64,000 nucleotides of DNA from Sphingomonas faeni. GTDB taxonomy: Bacteria; Pseudomonadota; Alphaproteobacteria; Sphingomonadales; Sphingomonadaceae. This document shows, in pieces, positions 25,341 through 34,434 of the stretch (positions within the stretch are counted from its first letter, which is position 1; every line of letters begins with the position of its first letter). Location: the NCBI RefSeq assembly GCF_023195535.1, contig NZ_JALPNF010000005.1, positions 62,001-126,000 of the forward strand, given 5' to 3'. The notes below the pieces were generated by a model. It ran no database searches, had not been told where the DNA came from, and saw nothing but the letters and a program-made list of their open reading frames with translations. The position numbers and the translations under genes were made by a program.

Positions 25341-27995
25341 ATGTACGCGCCGCTTCCCACCGCCGATCGCCGTGCGCAGAGCCGCCCGCACGGCCTTGCA
25401 CTGCGCGGACTGTTCGGGCTGAGCGAGGACGACCGCGATCAGGTGACCGATCTGTTCGTGCTGAAGCTCGCGCAGGTCGCCGCGGTCTGGCCGTTCACGC
25501 TGGCGATCCAGGGCATCGCGTGTGCGTTGCTGATCGGCCTCGCCACATTCGGCGCTAACGATACGCAGGTCAGCCTCATCGGGACCGCCGCGCAGTCCGC
25601 GATCCTCCTCGCCGCCTCGCTGTCGATCTTCGCGACCGTCCGCCTGCCGGCGCTCGTTGCGCTCGCGCCGTACAAGCGCAACCGGATCGTGACGCTCTGC
25701 GCGGCGGCGATGGCGGCGATGCTGACCGCGCTGCTGTGGGTCATCACGTCGGCGCCCGATGGCCCGATCCGGTTCACCGACGCGGTCGCGGTGGCGGGGA
25801 CGATCGGCATCACCGCGGTCAGCCTCCACCCGGTCCGCGCCGCGTCGCTCGGCTTCGGCGGCGGGCTGGTGCTGACGCTGGCGGTCCTCGCCGGGGCTGG
25901 CATCCCGGTGGCGATCGCCTTGCTGTTCCTCGGCTGCCTGATCGCAGCGACGCTTCGCCTCGCGCGGATCGACCACGCGCGCGAACTCGATCGCGCGGCG
26001 GCCTCGAACGCAGGCTGCGTCGCGGTCAAGATGATCGCCGAGTTCGAACAGCACGGCGCCGGCTGGTTCTGGGAAGCCGATCGCCAGGGCCGCGTGACCT
26101 ATCTCTCGGCCAAGGTCGCGCGCGATCTCGTCCCCTCCGGCAGCGCGATCGGCCAGTCCCTCACCGACCTGTTCCAGATGGACAGCGACACGCCCGGCAC
26201 CGAGCGCACGCTCGCCTTCCACATCTCGTCGCGGACGTCGTTCTCGGACTATTCGGTCTGCGCCGCCGCGTCGGGCAGCGACCGCTGGTGGTCGATCTCG
26301 GGCCGCCCGGTGGTCGACGACCTCGGCCGGTTCCAGGGGTTCATCGGCTCGGGCACCGACCTGACCGAACAGCGCAAGTCTGAGGCGGAGATCACCCGGC
26401 TGGCGCTGTTCGACGGCCTCACCGGGCTCGCCAATCGCCAGCGGATGCGGATCTCGCTCGAAAAGACGCTTGCGCAGAACACCGGGCCGTACCGCGCGAC
26501 CTCGCTGTTCCTGATGGACCTCGACCGGTTCAAGGCGGTCAACGATACGCTGGGTCACCAGGCCGGCGACGCGTTGCTGAAGCAGGTCGCGCAACGGCTC
26601 CAGCGCGGGGTCGGCGGCACCGGGCTGGTCGGGCGGCTCGGCGGCGACGAGTTCAAGGTCGTGCTGCCCGGCATCGACAATCGCGACACGCTGGCCGATC
26701 TCGCGCGCGACCTGATCGCGTCGCTGTCGCAGCCCTATTTCATCAGCGGCACCGCGGTCACGATCGGCTGCTCAATCGGCATCGCCATCGCGCCCGACGA
26801 CGGCGAGGATTCCGAGACTCTGGTCCGCAACGCCGACCTCGCGCTGTACGCCGCCAAGGGCGACGGCCGCGGCGTCCACCGGTTCTTCGCCGACGAGATG
26901 CTGGCGGGCGCACGGACGCGCAAACTGCTCGAAGACGACCTGCGCGTCGCCGTGTCGGAGGGCGCGTTCCACCTCTGCTACCAGCCGGTCGTCAGTACGG
27001 ATTCAGTGCGGATCGTCGGCTACGAGGCGCTGATCCGCTGGAACCACCCGACCCGAGGGCTGGTCTCGCCTGCCGACTTCATCCCGGTGGCCGAGGAATG
27101 CGGGCTGATCGAGGCGATCGGCGAATGGGTCCTGCGCACCGCCTGCAACGAAGCGGCGCGCTGGCCCGACACGATCCGCGTCGCGGTCAACGTCTCGCCG
27201 ATCCAGTTCGCCAACCCGGTCCTCCCCGCGCTCGTCACCAGCGCGCTGGCGCAATCGGGGATCGCCCCCGGCCGGCTCGAACTCGAGATCACCGAAGGCG
27301 TTTTCCTCGACGAGACGCGCTCGTCCGAACAGATGTTCAGGGCGCTCAAGGGCGTCGGCGTCCGGCTCGCGCTCGACGATTTCGGCACCGGCTATTCGTC
27401 GCTCGGCTATCTACGCAACGCGCCGTTCGACAAGATCAAGATCGACCAGTCGTTCGTGAAGGGCGCCGCCGAACCCGGCAACCGCAACGCCGCGATCATC
27501 AAGGCGATCGTCACGCTCGCCGACACGCTCGGCATGGAGACCACTGCCGAGGGAGTGGAGGTGCAGGACGAGATCGACCTGTTGCGCGATCTCGGCTGCA
27601 GCCACATCCAGGGCTATGTCTATGGCCGTCCGGTCCGCGCAGAAGAGGCGCTACGGCAATTGGGCGTCGAGAACGGTGCGGCGACCGCGAGCGGCTTCAA
27701 GGTCAGCCGCGCCCGCCGCCACAAGATGCTCCGCTCCGCCCGAATCCTGCTCGACGGCATCCACGGCGACGTCCGGATCCGCGACATCTCGACCTCGGGT
27801 GCGATGCTCGACGGCCTGAAGTTCGACGGCAACCCCGACGGCATCGAGATCCAGATCGAACTCCTCGAAAACCAGATGACCCCCGCCTGGGTCCGTTGGG
27901 CGCGCGGCGGCAAGGCGGGGATCGAGTTCCACGAGGCGTTCAATCTGGAACGGTTGAACCCCGGCCAGGCGGCTCGCGTCCGCCGGGTGGGATGA
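25341..27995 (+). CDS. Membrane GGDEF-EAL protein with PAS and C-terminal PilZ domain
   Basis: An 884-residue cyclic-di-GMP protein. Residues 40-205 hold about five or six membrane segments; 235-345 is a PAS-like sensor; 355-520 the diguanylate cyclase domain with intact GGDEF (434-438) but no RxxD inhibitory site just upstream; 530-790 the phosphodiesterase domain with EAL (562-564), DDFGTGYSSLGYL and KIDQSFVKG, all catalytic residues kept; about 790-884 a PilZ-like domain (RRHKMLRSARILL...DISTSGAMLDGL). It could both make and break c-di-GMP, with PilZ as a feedback receptor. The start at MYAPLP is preferred; the frame runs 66 codons further upstream without a convincing ribosome site. Confidence 0.92.
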   Translation: MYAPLPTADRRAQSRPHGLALRGLFGLSEDDRDQVTDLFVLKLAQVAAVWPFTLAIQGIACALLIGLATFGANDTQVSLIGTAAQSAILLAASLSIFATVRLPALVALAPYKRNRIVTLCAAAMAAMLTALLWVITSAPDGPIRFTDAVAVAGTIGITAVSLHPVRAASLGFGGGLVLTLAVLAGAGIPVAIALLFLGCLIAATLRLARIDHARELDRAAASNAGCVAVKMIAEFEQHGAGWFWEADRQGRVTYLSAKVARDLVPSGSAIGQSLTDLFQMDSDTPGTERTLAFHISSRTSFSDYSVCAAASGSDRWWSISGRPVVDDLGRFQGFIGSGTDLTEQRKSEAEITRLALFDGLTGLANRQRMRISLEKTLAQNTGPYRATSLFLMDLDRFKAVNDTLGHQAGDALLKQVAQRLQRGVGGTGLVGRLGGDEFKVVLPGIDNRDTLADLARDLIASLSQPYFISGTAVTIGCSIGIAIAPDDGEDSETLVRNADLALYAAKGDGRGVHRFFADEMLAGARTRKLLEDDLRVAVSEGAFHLCYQPVVSTDSVRIVGYEALIRWNHPTRGLVSPADFIPVAEECGLIEAIGEWVLRTACNEAARWPDTIRVAVNVSPIQFANPVLPALVTSALAQSGIAPGRLELEITEGVFLDETRSSEQMFRALKGVGVRLALDDFGTGYSSLGYLRNAPFDKIKIDQSFVKGAAEPGNRNAAIIKAIVTLADTLGMETTAEGVEVQDEIDLLRDLGCSHIQGYVYGRPVRAEEALRQLGVENGAATASGFKVSRARRHKMLRSARILLDGIHGDVRIRDISTSGAMLDGLKFDGNPDGIEIQIELLENQMTPAWVRWARGGKAGIEFHEAFNLERLNPGQAARVRRVG

Positions 27996-28040
27996 CGGAG
28001 GGGCGTCAGGTTAGCCTCTTTCCCGTCACCCCAGTTTCTC

Positions 28041-28126
28041 CCGTCACTCCAGCGGAAGCTGGGGTCTCGTGCGGCAAGCTCACGCGCGACAACCGGAAGA
28101 CCCCAGCTTTCGCTTTTGTGACGAAC
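28041..28126. repeat. Intergenic inverted repeat, family B (diverged)
   Basis: Arms CCGTCACTCCAGCGGAAGCT and CCCCAGCTTTCGCTTTTGTG; the right arm has decayed (TTTTG instead of GGGGTG), so the stem is imperfect. Located 45 nt after the GGDEF-EAL stop. Confidence 0.75.
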
Positions 28127-28193
28127 TTTGTTGGGTGACGAATCGTCGACGGCAGCGGGCCGCGGTGAGAGAGCAGGTCGCAAACCCCACCAA

Positions 28194-28298
28194 CCACCCC
28201 GGCGAAGGCCGGGGCCCAATTGGAAAGGTCGAAGTAAACGCGCGCAGCATACGCCAATGCACCGCCCCCACTTGGGCCCCGGCCTCCGCCGGGGTGGT
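28194..28298. repeat. Intergenic inverted repeat, family C
   Basis: Arms CCACCCCGGCGAAGGCCGGG and CCCCGGCCTCCGCCGGGGTGG with CCCAATTGG and CTTGGGCC inner blocks. The right arm runs directly into a short tandem repeat. Confidence 0.88.
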
Positions 28299-28358
28299 AG
28301 CTAGCCCGGGTGGTAGCTAGCCCGGGTGGTAGCTAGCCCGGGTGGGAGATGGCCCGGG
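28295..28358. repeat. 16-bp tandem repeat (about 4 units)
   Basis: Three perfect copies of TGGTAGCTAGCCCGGG and a fourth with three changes (TGGGAGATGGCCCGGG). Each unit is itself partly palindromic (GCTAGC, CCCGGG). It appears to have grown from the outer edge of the family C element, whose end supplies the GGTGGTAG sequence. Confidence 0.95.
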
Positions 28359-28443
28359 TGCTGGACAACCCGAATTGGCACATAGGGACGCACTCACGCC
28401 CCCCCGCTCGGAACCAACCGCCCCCCGATACCGTCTCTCTCCC

Positions 28444-29169
28444 ATGCCCCAGCGCACCCCCATCAAGGCCCTCGCCTTCGACGTATTCGGCACCGTGGTC
28501 GATTGGCGCTCCGGGATAGCCCGCGACGCCGCACCCGTTCTCGCGCGGCTCGGTCGCAGCGATATCGACCCGCATGCCTTCGCCGATGGCTGGCGCAGAC
28601 GCTATCAGCCCGCGCTGGAGGAAGTTCGCAGCGGGCGGCGGCCGTTCGTGATCCTCGACACGCTTCACCGTGAGGCGCTCGAAGACCTGCTCCGCCACCA
28701 TGCCATCGATCCCGCCACGCTCGACGAAGCCACGATCGTCGACCTTACCCACGCCTGGCACCGGCTCGACCCATGGCCGGATTCCGTCGAAGGCCTCACC
28801 CGCCTCAAGGCCCGCTATCCGGTCGTCACGCTCAGCAACGGCAACATCGCGCTGATGCTCGACATGGCCCGCCGCGCGCACCTACCCTGGGACGCGATCC
28901 TCGGCGCCGAAGTCAGCCGCGTCTACAAGCCGCTCCCCGAATCCTACCGCGCCACCGCGCGCATGCTCGCGGTCGACCCTGCCGAACTCTGCCTCGTCGC
29001 CGCGCATCACAGCGACCTCGCCGCCGCCCGCGCCGCCGGCTTGCAGACCGCCTATGTCGATCGCCCGCTGGAATATGGCGGCCGCCCCGCACCCGACGCC
29101 AACGACGCGCAGGACTGGGAGTTCAGCGTCGACAGCCTGACCCGACTTGCCGACGAGCTGTGCCGATGA
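28444..29169 (+). CDS. Haloacid dehalogenase, type II (HAD superfamily)
   Basis: A 241-residue HAD-I protein. Motif I AFDVFGTVVDWR has the nucleophile D13, with Val at the position where phosphatases keep the acid/base Asp, typical of L-2-haloacid dehalogenases. The substrate region RRRYQPALEEVRSG, motif II TLSNGNIALM, motif III lysine SRVYKPLPESY and motif IV VAAHHSDLAAARAAGLQTAYVDRP complete the type II pattern. It may hydrolyse short 2-haloacids, though many members have other or unknown substrates. The ATG at 28444 gives the usual N-terminus. Confidence 0.9.
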   Translation: MPQRTPIKALAFDVFGTVVDWRSGIARDAAPVLARLGRSDIDPHAFADGWRRRYQPALEEVRSGRRPFVILDTLHREALEDLLRHHAIDPATLDEATIVDLTHAWHRLDPWPDSVEGLTRLKARYPVVTLSNGNIALMLDMARRAHLPWDAILGAEVSRVYKPLPESYRATARMLAVDPAELCLVAAHHSDLAAARAAGLQTAYVDRPLEYGGRPAPDANDAQDWEFSVDSLTRLADELCR

Positions 29170-29286
29170 CCCGCCGACCCGTGGCGGCCAGAGTCGTGCG
29201 ACCGATGGATTATCGTGGGCCGAGCCGGTATCGACCCGACATCGGAGTATACTCCGGTCCGGTGTGCGACCCGGCAGGACTCTGAG

Positions 29287-31416
29287 ATGACAACAGACGC
29301 GAAGACCCCGGCGGGACAGCCGACCGCCGCAGCCGACTTCCTCACCGGTGGCGGCGATATGGCGACGATGATCCGCGTGCACGACTGGTCGTCGTCGCCG
29401 CTCGGCCCGATCGAGCAATGGCCGCAATCGCTGCGGTCGATCGTGTCGCTCATGCTCGCCTCGGAATTCGCGATGTGCGTCGCCTGGGGCCCCGAACTCG
29501 GCTTCCTCTACAACGATCACTACGCGCGGATTCTCTACGACAAGCACCCCGCCGCGCTGGGCGGTCGGCTCGATGTCATATGGTCGGAACTCTGGTCGGA
29601 CATCGGCCCGCTGGTCGATCGCGCTCTCGCCGGCAAGGCGTCGTTCTTCGAAAACCTGCCGCTGGTCACCAATCGCAAGGGCTATGACGAGCAGACCTGG
29701 TTCACCTTCTCCTATTCGCCGGTGCGCGACGAGAGCGGCGCGGTCGCCGGCATGTTCTGCTCGACCTACGAAAGTACCGAGCGGGTCCTGATCGAACGCG
29801 CGCTCCGCGACGAGCGCGAGCGGATGGGCCAGATGTTTGCGCAGGCACCGACCTTCATGGCGATGCTGCGCGGGCCCGAGCACCGCTTCGAACTGACCAA
29901 TCCGGGCTATGACAAGCTGGTCGGCCACCGTTTCATGCTCGGCCGCACCGTCGCCGAGGCCCTGCCCGATGCGGTCGAACAGGGTTTTCTCGAATTGCTC
30001 GACCATGTCTACGCAACCGGCGAGCCGTTCACCGCGTCCGGCATGCTCTATGCGGTACAGGCAGCGCCCGGCGGCCCGGTCGACGATCGCTATCTCGATT
30101 TCGTCTACCAGCCGATCCGCGACGCGAACGGGGCGGTCGTCGGAATCTTCGTCGAGGGCGCCGACGTCACCGACCGCAAGATGCTGGAGCGCGACCTGCA
30201 GGCGCTCAACGCCGACCTCGAACAGCGCGTCCGCGATCGCACGCAGGAACTGGTCGAGGCGCAGGAGGCGCTCCGTCAGGCGCAGAAGATGGAGGCGGTC
30301 GGCCAGCTCACGGGCGGCATCGCGCACGACTTCAACAATCTGCTGCAAGGCATCACCGGCAGCCTCGAGATCGTCCAGCGCCGCGTCGCGCAGGGGCGGG
30401 TCGGCGAGCTCGACCGCTTCATCACCGGCGCGACCACCGCCGCCAACCGCGCGGCCTCGCTCACCCACCGCCTGCTCGCCTTCTCGCGCCGCCAGCCGCT
30501 CGATCCGCGTCCGGTGAAGGCCAACCCGCTGGTCGCGTCGCTGGAGGATCTGCTCCGCCGCACGATCGGCGAACGAATAGAGTTCGAGATGGTGCTTGGT
30601 GCCGGCCTGTGGACGACGCTGTGCGATCCCAACCAGCTCGAAAACTCGTTGCTCAATCTCGTCATCAACGCGCGCGACGCGATGCCGCATGGTGGCAAGC
30701 TAACGATCGAGACGTGCAACGCGCATCTCGACGATCACTTCGCCGCCAGCCAGCGCGACGTGCGCCCCGGCCATTATGTCTGCATCTGCGTGTCCGACAC
30801 CGGCACCGGCATGTCCGCCGACACCATATCGAAGGCGTTCGAACCGTTCTTCACTACCAAGCCGATCGGCCAGGGCACCGGGCTCGGCCTGTCGATGATC
30901 TACGGTTTCGCGCGCCAGTCGGAGGGCTATGCGAAGATCTACAGCGAAGTCGGCCAGGGCACGACGGTCAAGCTGTACCTCCCCCGCCATTACGGTGAAG
31001 CGGAGCAGGACGAGCCGCTTCCCGGCCTGACACAGGACCACGTTACCGACGCGGGCGAGATCGTGCTGGTGGTCGAGGACGATGCCGTCGTCCGGTCGCT
31101 GATCGTCGAGGTGTTGGGCGAACTGGGGTATCAGGCGGTCGAGGCGCATGACGGCCCGACCGGCCTCGAACGGCTGCGGACGATGGAGCGGATCGACCTG
31201 CTCGTCACCGACATCGGCCTGCCGGGGTTGAACGGCCGCCAGGTCGCCGACGCCGGCCGCGCGATGCGTCCCGGACTCCGCGTCCTGTTCATGACCGGCT
31301 ACGCGGAAAACGCGGCGCTCGCAGCGGGCTTCCTGGAGCCGGGCATGTCGATGGTCACCAAGCCTTTCGCGATGGAGGCCCTCGCGACTCAGATCCGGAC
31401 GATCATCGAGGGATAG
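29287..31416 (+). CDS. Soluble hybrid histidine kinase (PAS-PAS-HisKA-HATPase-REC)
   Basis: A 709-residue protein without membrane segments. Residues 50-170 and 180-300 are PAS-like sensor modules; a coiled-coil (303-340) leads into the dimerisation domain with phosphorylated H347 in GGIAHDFNNLL; the ATPase domain has the N box NLVINARDAM (458-466), G1 SDTGTGMS and G2 GQGTGLGLSM. A C-terminal receiver (592-709) holds phosphoacceptor D642 in TDIGLPGLNG. The N-terminal MIRVHDWSSSPLGPIEQWPQSLR is typical of alphaproteobacterial soluble sensor kinases. No separate output gene is adjacent. Start chosen at MTTDAK; in-frame codons run 24 residues further upstream. Confidence 0.92.
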   Translation: MTTDAKTPAGQPTAAADFLTGGGDMATMIRVHDWSSSPLGPIEQWPQSLRSIVSLMLASEFAMCVAWGPELGFLYNDHYARILYDKHPAALGGRLDVIWSELWSDIGPLVDRALAGKASFFENLPLVTNRKGYDEQTWFTFSYSPVRDESGAVAGMFCSTYESTERVLIERALRDERERMGQMFAQAPTFMAMLRGPEHRFELTNPGYDKLVGHRFMLGRTVAEALPDAVEQGFLELLDHVYATGEPFTASGMLYAVQAAPGGPVDDRYLDFVYQPIRDANGAVVGIFVEGADVTDRKMLERDLQALNADLEQRVRDRTQELVEAQEALRQAQKMEAVGQLTGGIAHDFNNLLQGITGSLEIVQRRVAQGRVGELDRFITGATTAANRAASLTHRLLAFSRRQPLDPRPVKANPLVASLEDLLRRTIGERIEFEMVLGAGLWTTLCDPNQLENSLLNLVINARDAMPHGGKLTIETCNAHLDDHFAASQRDVRPGHYVCICVSDTGTGMSADTISKAFEPFFTTKPIGQGTGLGLSMIYGFARQSEGYAKIYSEVGQGTTVKLYLPRHYGEAEQDEPLPGLTQDHVTDAGEIVLVVEDDAVVRSLIVEVLGELGYQAVEAHDGPTGLERLRTMERIDLLVTDIGLPGLNGRQVADAGRAMRPGLRVLFMTGYAENAALAAGFLEPGMSMVTKPFAMEALATQIRTIIEG

Positions 31417-31489
31417 GGGTAGGAAGCCGCCCTCTCCCTCCGTCACCCCCGGCGAAGCCGTGGCTGAGTGAAACGCCACCCAAACTTCG

Positions 31490-31616
31490 ACCCTCCCCCG
31501 CCAGGGGGAGGTGGCGCCTTTAGGCGACGGAGGGGGAGGACACGGAACGAAGGTGGCGCTTACCTCCCCCTCCGTCTGGCGAGTGCCAGCCACCTCCCCC
31601 TGGCGGGGGAGGATCG
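31490..31616. repeat. Intergenic inverted repeat, family E
   Basis: Arms GACCCTCCCCCGCCAGGGGG and CCCCCTGGCGGGGGAGGATC, with inner CACCTCC/GGAGGTG and CGACGGAGGGGGAGG motifs. It follows the hybrid kinase. From 31617 to 32043 there is no gene; this is the leader region of nrdA. Confidence 0.9.
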
Positions 31617-31898
31617 TTAGGGACTTACCCCATATCAAGCGCCCCGCCCTCGCTCACAACCGAAGCAACATTTGCCACTTCGACCACCGAAATAATTTTT
31701 CGTTCCCGCCCCGTTCCCTTGCACATCGCGAACCCCGCAGAAGTCCACGCGTCGCGAATCCCCGCTTGCCCAGCCCCAAGACGAACGCGACGAACCGAGC
31801 CCCCGACCACCCCCGCACCCCCTTGCGTCTCCTCGCGCTTTGGCACAATCTCTTGGGGTTGCGTTCGGGGGCGGACCCAATGGCTGGTAGAACAACCC

Positions 31899-31916
31899 TT
31901 GCATAACCATATGCAA
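31899..31916. promoter_or_regulatory. Possible operator upstream of nrdA
   Basis: An 18-bp perfect inverted repeat, TTGCATA-ACCA-TATGCAA, 127 nt before the nrdA start, in a patch less GC-rich than its surroundings. Position fits a regulator site for ribonucleotide reductase, but it does not match the NrdR box consensus closely, so the binding protein is unknown. Confidence 0.4.
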
Positions 31917-32043
31917 CATGACCGTAAGCGCGCCTTCCACCGCCGCGATGGTCACTTTTTGTTCTCCCGTTTGCGCTCGCCCGATGGTAGCATGGCGACA
32001 GGCGACCGATTCGAACGAATACAGAACACTAGGAGCGGTTTCG

Positions 32044-33963
32044 ATGGATTTCAGAGACAGCAGCCGGGATAGCGACATGACCACAGACACGATCGAACAC
32101 ACCACTGCCACCACCGAAGCCGAGGCCCCCAAGGCGCCGCGCCAGGCGCAGGACAGCCACTCCGTGCGCGCGCAGATCTACCCGGTCGAGGTCGATCACA
32201 GCCGCGACGCGCTGCTGACCGAATTCGGCAAGGACACGCTCAAGGATCGCTACCTGCTCCCGGGCGAGAGCTACCAGGACCTGTTCGTCCGCGTCGCCTC
32301 CGCGTACGCCGACGACGCCGGCCACGCCCAGCGCCTCTACGATGCGATCTCCAAGCTCTGGTTCATGCCCGCCACCCCCGTTCTCTCGAACGGCGGCACC
32401 GGTCGCGGCCTGCCGATTTCGTGCTATCTCAACTCGGTCCCCGACAGCCTCGGCGGCATCGTCGACACCTGGAACGAGAATGTCTGGCTCGCCTCGCGCG
32501 GCGGCGGCATCGGCACCTATTGGGGCAACGTCCGCGGCATCGGCGAGCCGGTCGGCCTTAACGGCAAGACCAGCGGCATCATCCCGTTCGTCCGCGTCAT
32601 GGATTCGCTGACACTCGCCATCTCGCAGGGTTCGCTCCGCCGCGGGTCGGCGGCCGTGTACCTCGACGTCTCGCACCCCGAGATCGAGGAATTCCTCGAA
32701 ATCCGCAAACCCTCGGGCGATTTCAACCGCAAGGCGCTCAACCTCCACCACGGCGTGCTGATCACCGACGACTTCATGGAAGCCGTCCGCAACGGTGAGG
32801 AATGGCACCTCCGCTCGCCGAAGGACCAGGCGATCCGCGCCACCGTCGACGCGCGTTCGCTGTTCCAGAAGCTCGTCGAGACGCGTCTCCAGACCGGCGA
32901 GCCGTACATCGTCTTCGCCGATCATGTGAACAAGGCGATGCCCAAGCATCACCGCGAGCTCGGCCTCAAGGTCTCGACCTCGAACCTGTGCTCGGAAATC
33001 ACGCTGCCGACCGGCAAGGATCACCTCGGCAACGAGCGGACCGCGGTCTGCTGCCTGTCGTCGCTGAACCTCGAGACATGGGATCAGTGGAAGGACGAGA
33101 AGGGCCTGATCGAGGACGTCATGCGCTTCCTCGACAACGTCCTGCAGGATTACATCGACCGCCACGAGCCCGGCATGGAACGCGCCGCCTATTCGGCAGG
33201 CCGCGAGCGCTCGGTCGGGCTCGGCGTGATGGGCTTCCACTCGTTCCTCCAGGCACGCGGCATCCCGTTCGAGGGCGCGATGGCGAAGTCGTGGAACCTG
33301 CGGATGTTCAAGCACATCAGCAGCCAGGCCAACGAAGCCTCGATGCAGCTCGCAATCGAGCGCGGCCCCTGCCCCGATGCGGCCGATGTCGGTGCGATGG
33401 AGCGCTTCAGCTGCAAGATGGCGATCGCCCCCACCGCGTCGATCTCGATCATCTGCGGCGGCACGTCGGCCTGCATCGAGCCGATCCCGGCGAACATCTA
33501 CACGCACAAGACGCTGTCGGGCAGCTTCTCGATCAAGAACCCGTATCTCGAAAAGATGCTGAGCGAGAAGTCGAAGAACTCGGACGCGGTCTGGAACTCG
33601 ATCCTCGAACAGGGTGGCTCGGTCCAGCACCTCGATTTCCTCTCGGTCGAGGAAAAGGACTGCTACAAGACGTCGTTCGAGATCGACCAGCGTTGGCTCT
33701 TGGAACTGGCGGCGGATCGCACGCCGTACATCGACCAGGCACAGTCGCTGAACCTGTTCATCCCGGCGGACGTCGAGAAGTGGGACCTTCTCATGCTCCA
33801 CTTCCGCGCGTGGGAGCTCGGCATCAAGTCGCTCTATTACCTCCGCTCGAAGTCGGTCCAGCGCGCCGGGTTCGCCGGTGGCGTCGAGGCCGACAACACC
33901 ATCGACCTGCGCCAGATCGACGTCGAGTCGAAGGATTACGATGAGTGCCTTGCCTGCCAGTAA
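32044..33963 (+). CDS. nrdA: Class I ribonucleotide reductase, large subunit (no ATP-cone)
   Basis: A 639-residue alpha subunit that reduces ribonucleoside diphosphates. The active-site pair is C127 (LPISCYLN) and the cysteine of TAVCCLSSLNLE; the thiyl-radical cysteine and glutamate are in TSNLCSEITLP. The C-terminal CLACQ carries the redox-relay cysteines. Residues 1-50 are Thr/Ala/Glu-rich with no ATP-cone, so the general activity site of E. coli NrdA (761 residues) is missing. The start at 32044 has a strong AGGAG site 8 nt before; the ATG at 32077 is a weaker alternative. It is separated from nrdB by two small genes on opposite strands. Confidence 0.95.
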   Translation: MDFRDSSRDSDMTTDTIEHTTATTEAEAPKAPRQAQDSHSVRAQIYPVEVDHSRDALLTEFGKDTLKDRYLLPGESYQDLFVRVASAYADDAGHAQRLYDAISKLWFMPATPVLSNGGTGRGLPISCYLNSVPDSLGGIVDTWNENVWLASRGGGIGTYWGNVRGIGEPVGLNGKTSGIIPFVRVMDSLTLAISQGSLRRGSAAVYLDVSHPEIEEFLEIRKPSGDFNRKALNLHHGVLITDDFMEAVRNGEEWHLRSPKDQAIRATVDARSLFQKLVETRLQTGEPYIVFADHVNKAMPKHHRELGLKVSTSNLCSEITLPTGKDHLGNERTAVCCLSSLNLETWDQWKDEKGLIEDVMRFLDNVLQDYIDRHEPGMERAAYSAGRERSVGLGVMGFHSFLQARGIPFEGAMAKSWNLRMFKHISSQANEASMQLAIERGPCPDAADVGAMERFSCKMAIAPTASISIICGGTSACIEPIPANIYTHKTLSGSFSIKNPYLEKMLSEKSKNSDAVWNSILEQGGSVQHLDFLSVEEKDCYKTSFEIDQRWLLELAADRTPYIDQAQSLNLFIPADVEKWDLLMLHFRAWELGIKSLYYLRSKSVQRAGFAGGVEADNTIDLRQIDVESKDYDECLACQ

Positions 33964-34029
33964 GGCGCCTCGGCTGCCAAAGGTGACCCTGGCCCGTGAA
34001 ACACGGACCGGGGGGCGCCTGACGCAAAA

Positions 34030-34060
34030 AACCCCGGCCCGCGCGAAGCGGACCGGGGTT
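34030..34060 (-). terminator. Intrinsic terminator of the DUF2171 gene
   Basis: Hairpin with arms AACCCCGGCCCGC and GCGGACCGGGGTT (one mismatch) and a GCGAA loop. On the minus strand the stem is followed by a run of T (AAAAAA on the plus strand at 34026-34031), so it ends the leftward transcript from the DUF2171 gene. A second GC-rich stem at 33987-34013 just after nrdA has no T run. Confidence 0.75.
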
Positions 34061-34102
34061 CGGGCAGTCTCGGCGACGCGTACGACACGCGCCGCGGAGG
34101 GC

Positions 34103-34363
34103 TCAGGCCTCTTCTTCGAACGTCACCGCCACGTCGGCGTTGGCGGAAAGCCGGACCTTGCCGTCTTCGATATCCGCAACCAGCCCGAGCGAGATGAAGT
34201 GATGATGCCCTTCATGGCGGCCCTTGCCCTCGACGACCTGCGCGCCCGAGTCCTTCTTGGTCAGCTTGATACGGTTGCCTTCGACCTTGTCGACGGTGCC
34301 GACATGGACGCCGTCCGCGCCGATGACTTCGGCATGTTCCTGGATCTGGGTTGCATCGACCAT
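34103..34363 (-). CDS. DUF2171 domain protein
   Basis: An 86-residue protein beginning MVDATQIQEHAEVIGADGVHVGTVDKVEGNRIKLTK, matching the DUF2171 family (PRC-barrel-like small beta domain). A His cluster (HEGHHHFISLG) is typical. The ATG at 34363 has a good GGAG site (CAGGAGAACGACC). Often found as stress-related or envelope-associated small proteins in Sphingomonads, but no function is established. It lies on the opposite strand between nrdA and nrdB. Confidence 0.88.
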   Translation of the reverse strand: MVDATQIQEHAEVIGADGVHVGTVDKVEGNRIKLTKKDSGAQVVEGKGRHEGHHHFISLGLVADIEDGKVRLSANADVAVTFEEEA

Positions 34364-34434
34364 GGTCGTTCTCCTGTGGTGGGTTCCCCGATACGGGGCT
34401 CGGCATCTCAACGCACGTCATGCGAGTTCGCCGC

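Noticed and set aside
28295..28358. CRISPR-like short regular repeat
   Set aside because: Units are contiguous with no spacers and only 16 bp long; no cas genes in the window. It is a simple tandem repeat.
31899..31916. NrdR box upstream of nrdA
   Set aside because: The palindrome differs from the NrdR consensus (ACACwATATATwGTGT-like) and lacks the usual second box; kept only as an unassigned operator candidate.
31918..32043. Longer N-terminus for NrdA starting at 31918
   Set aside because: The extra 42 residues do not resemble an ATP-cone, and the ATG at 32044 has a strong AGGAG ribosome site.
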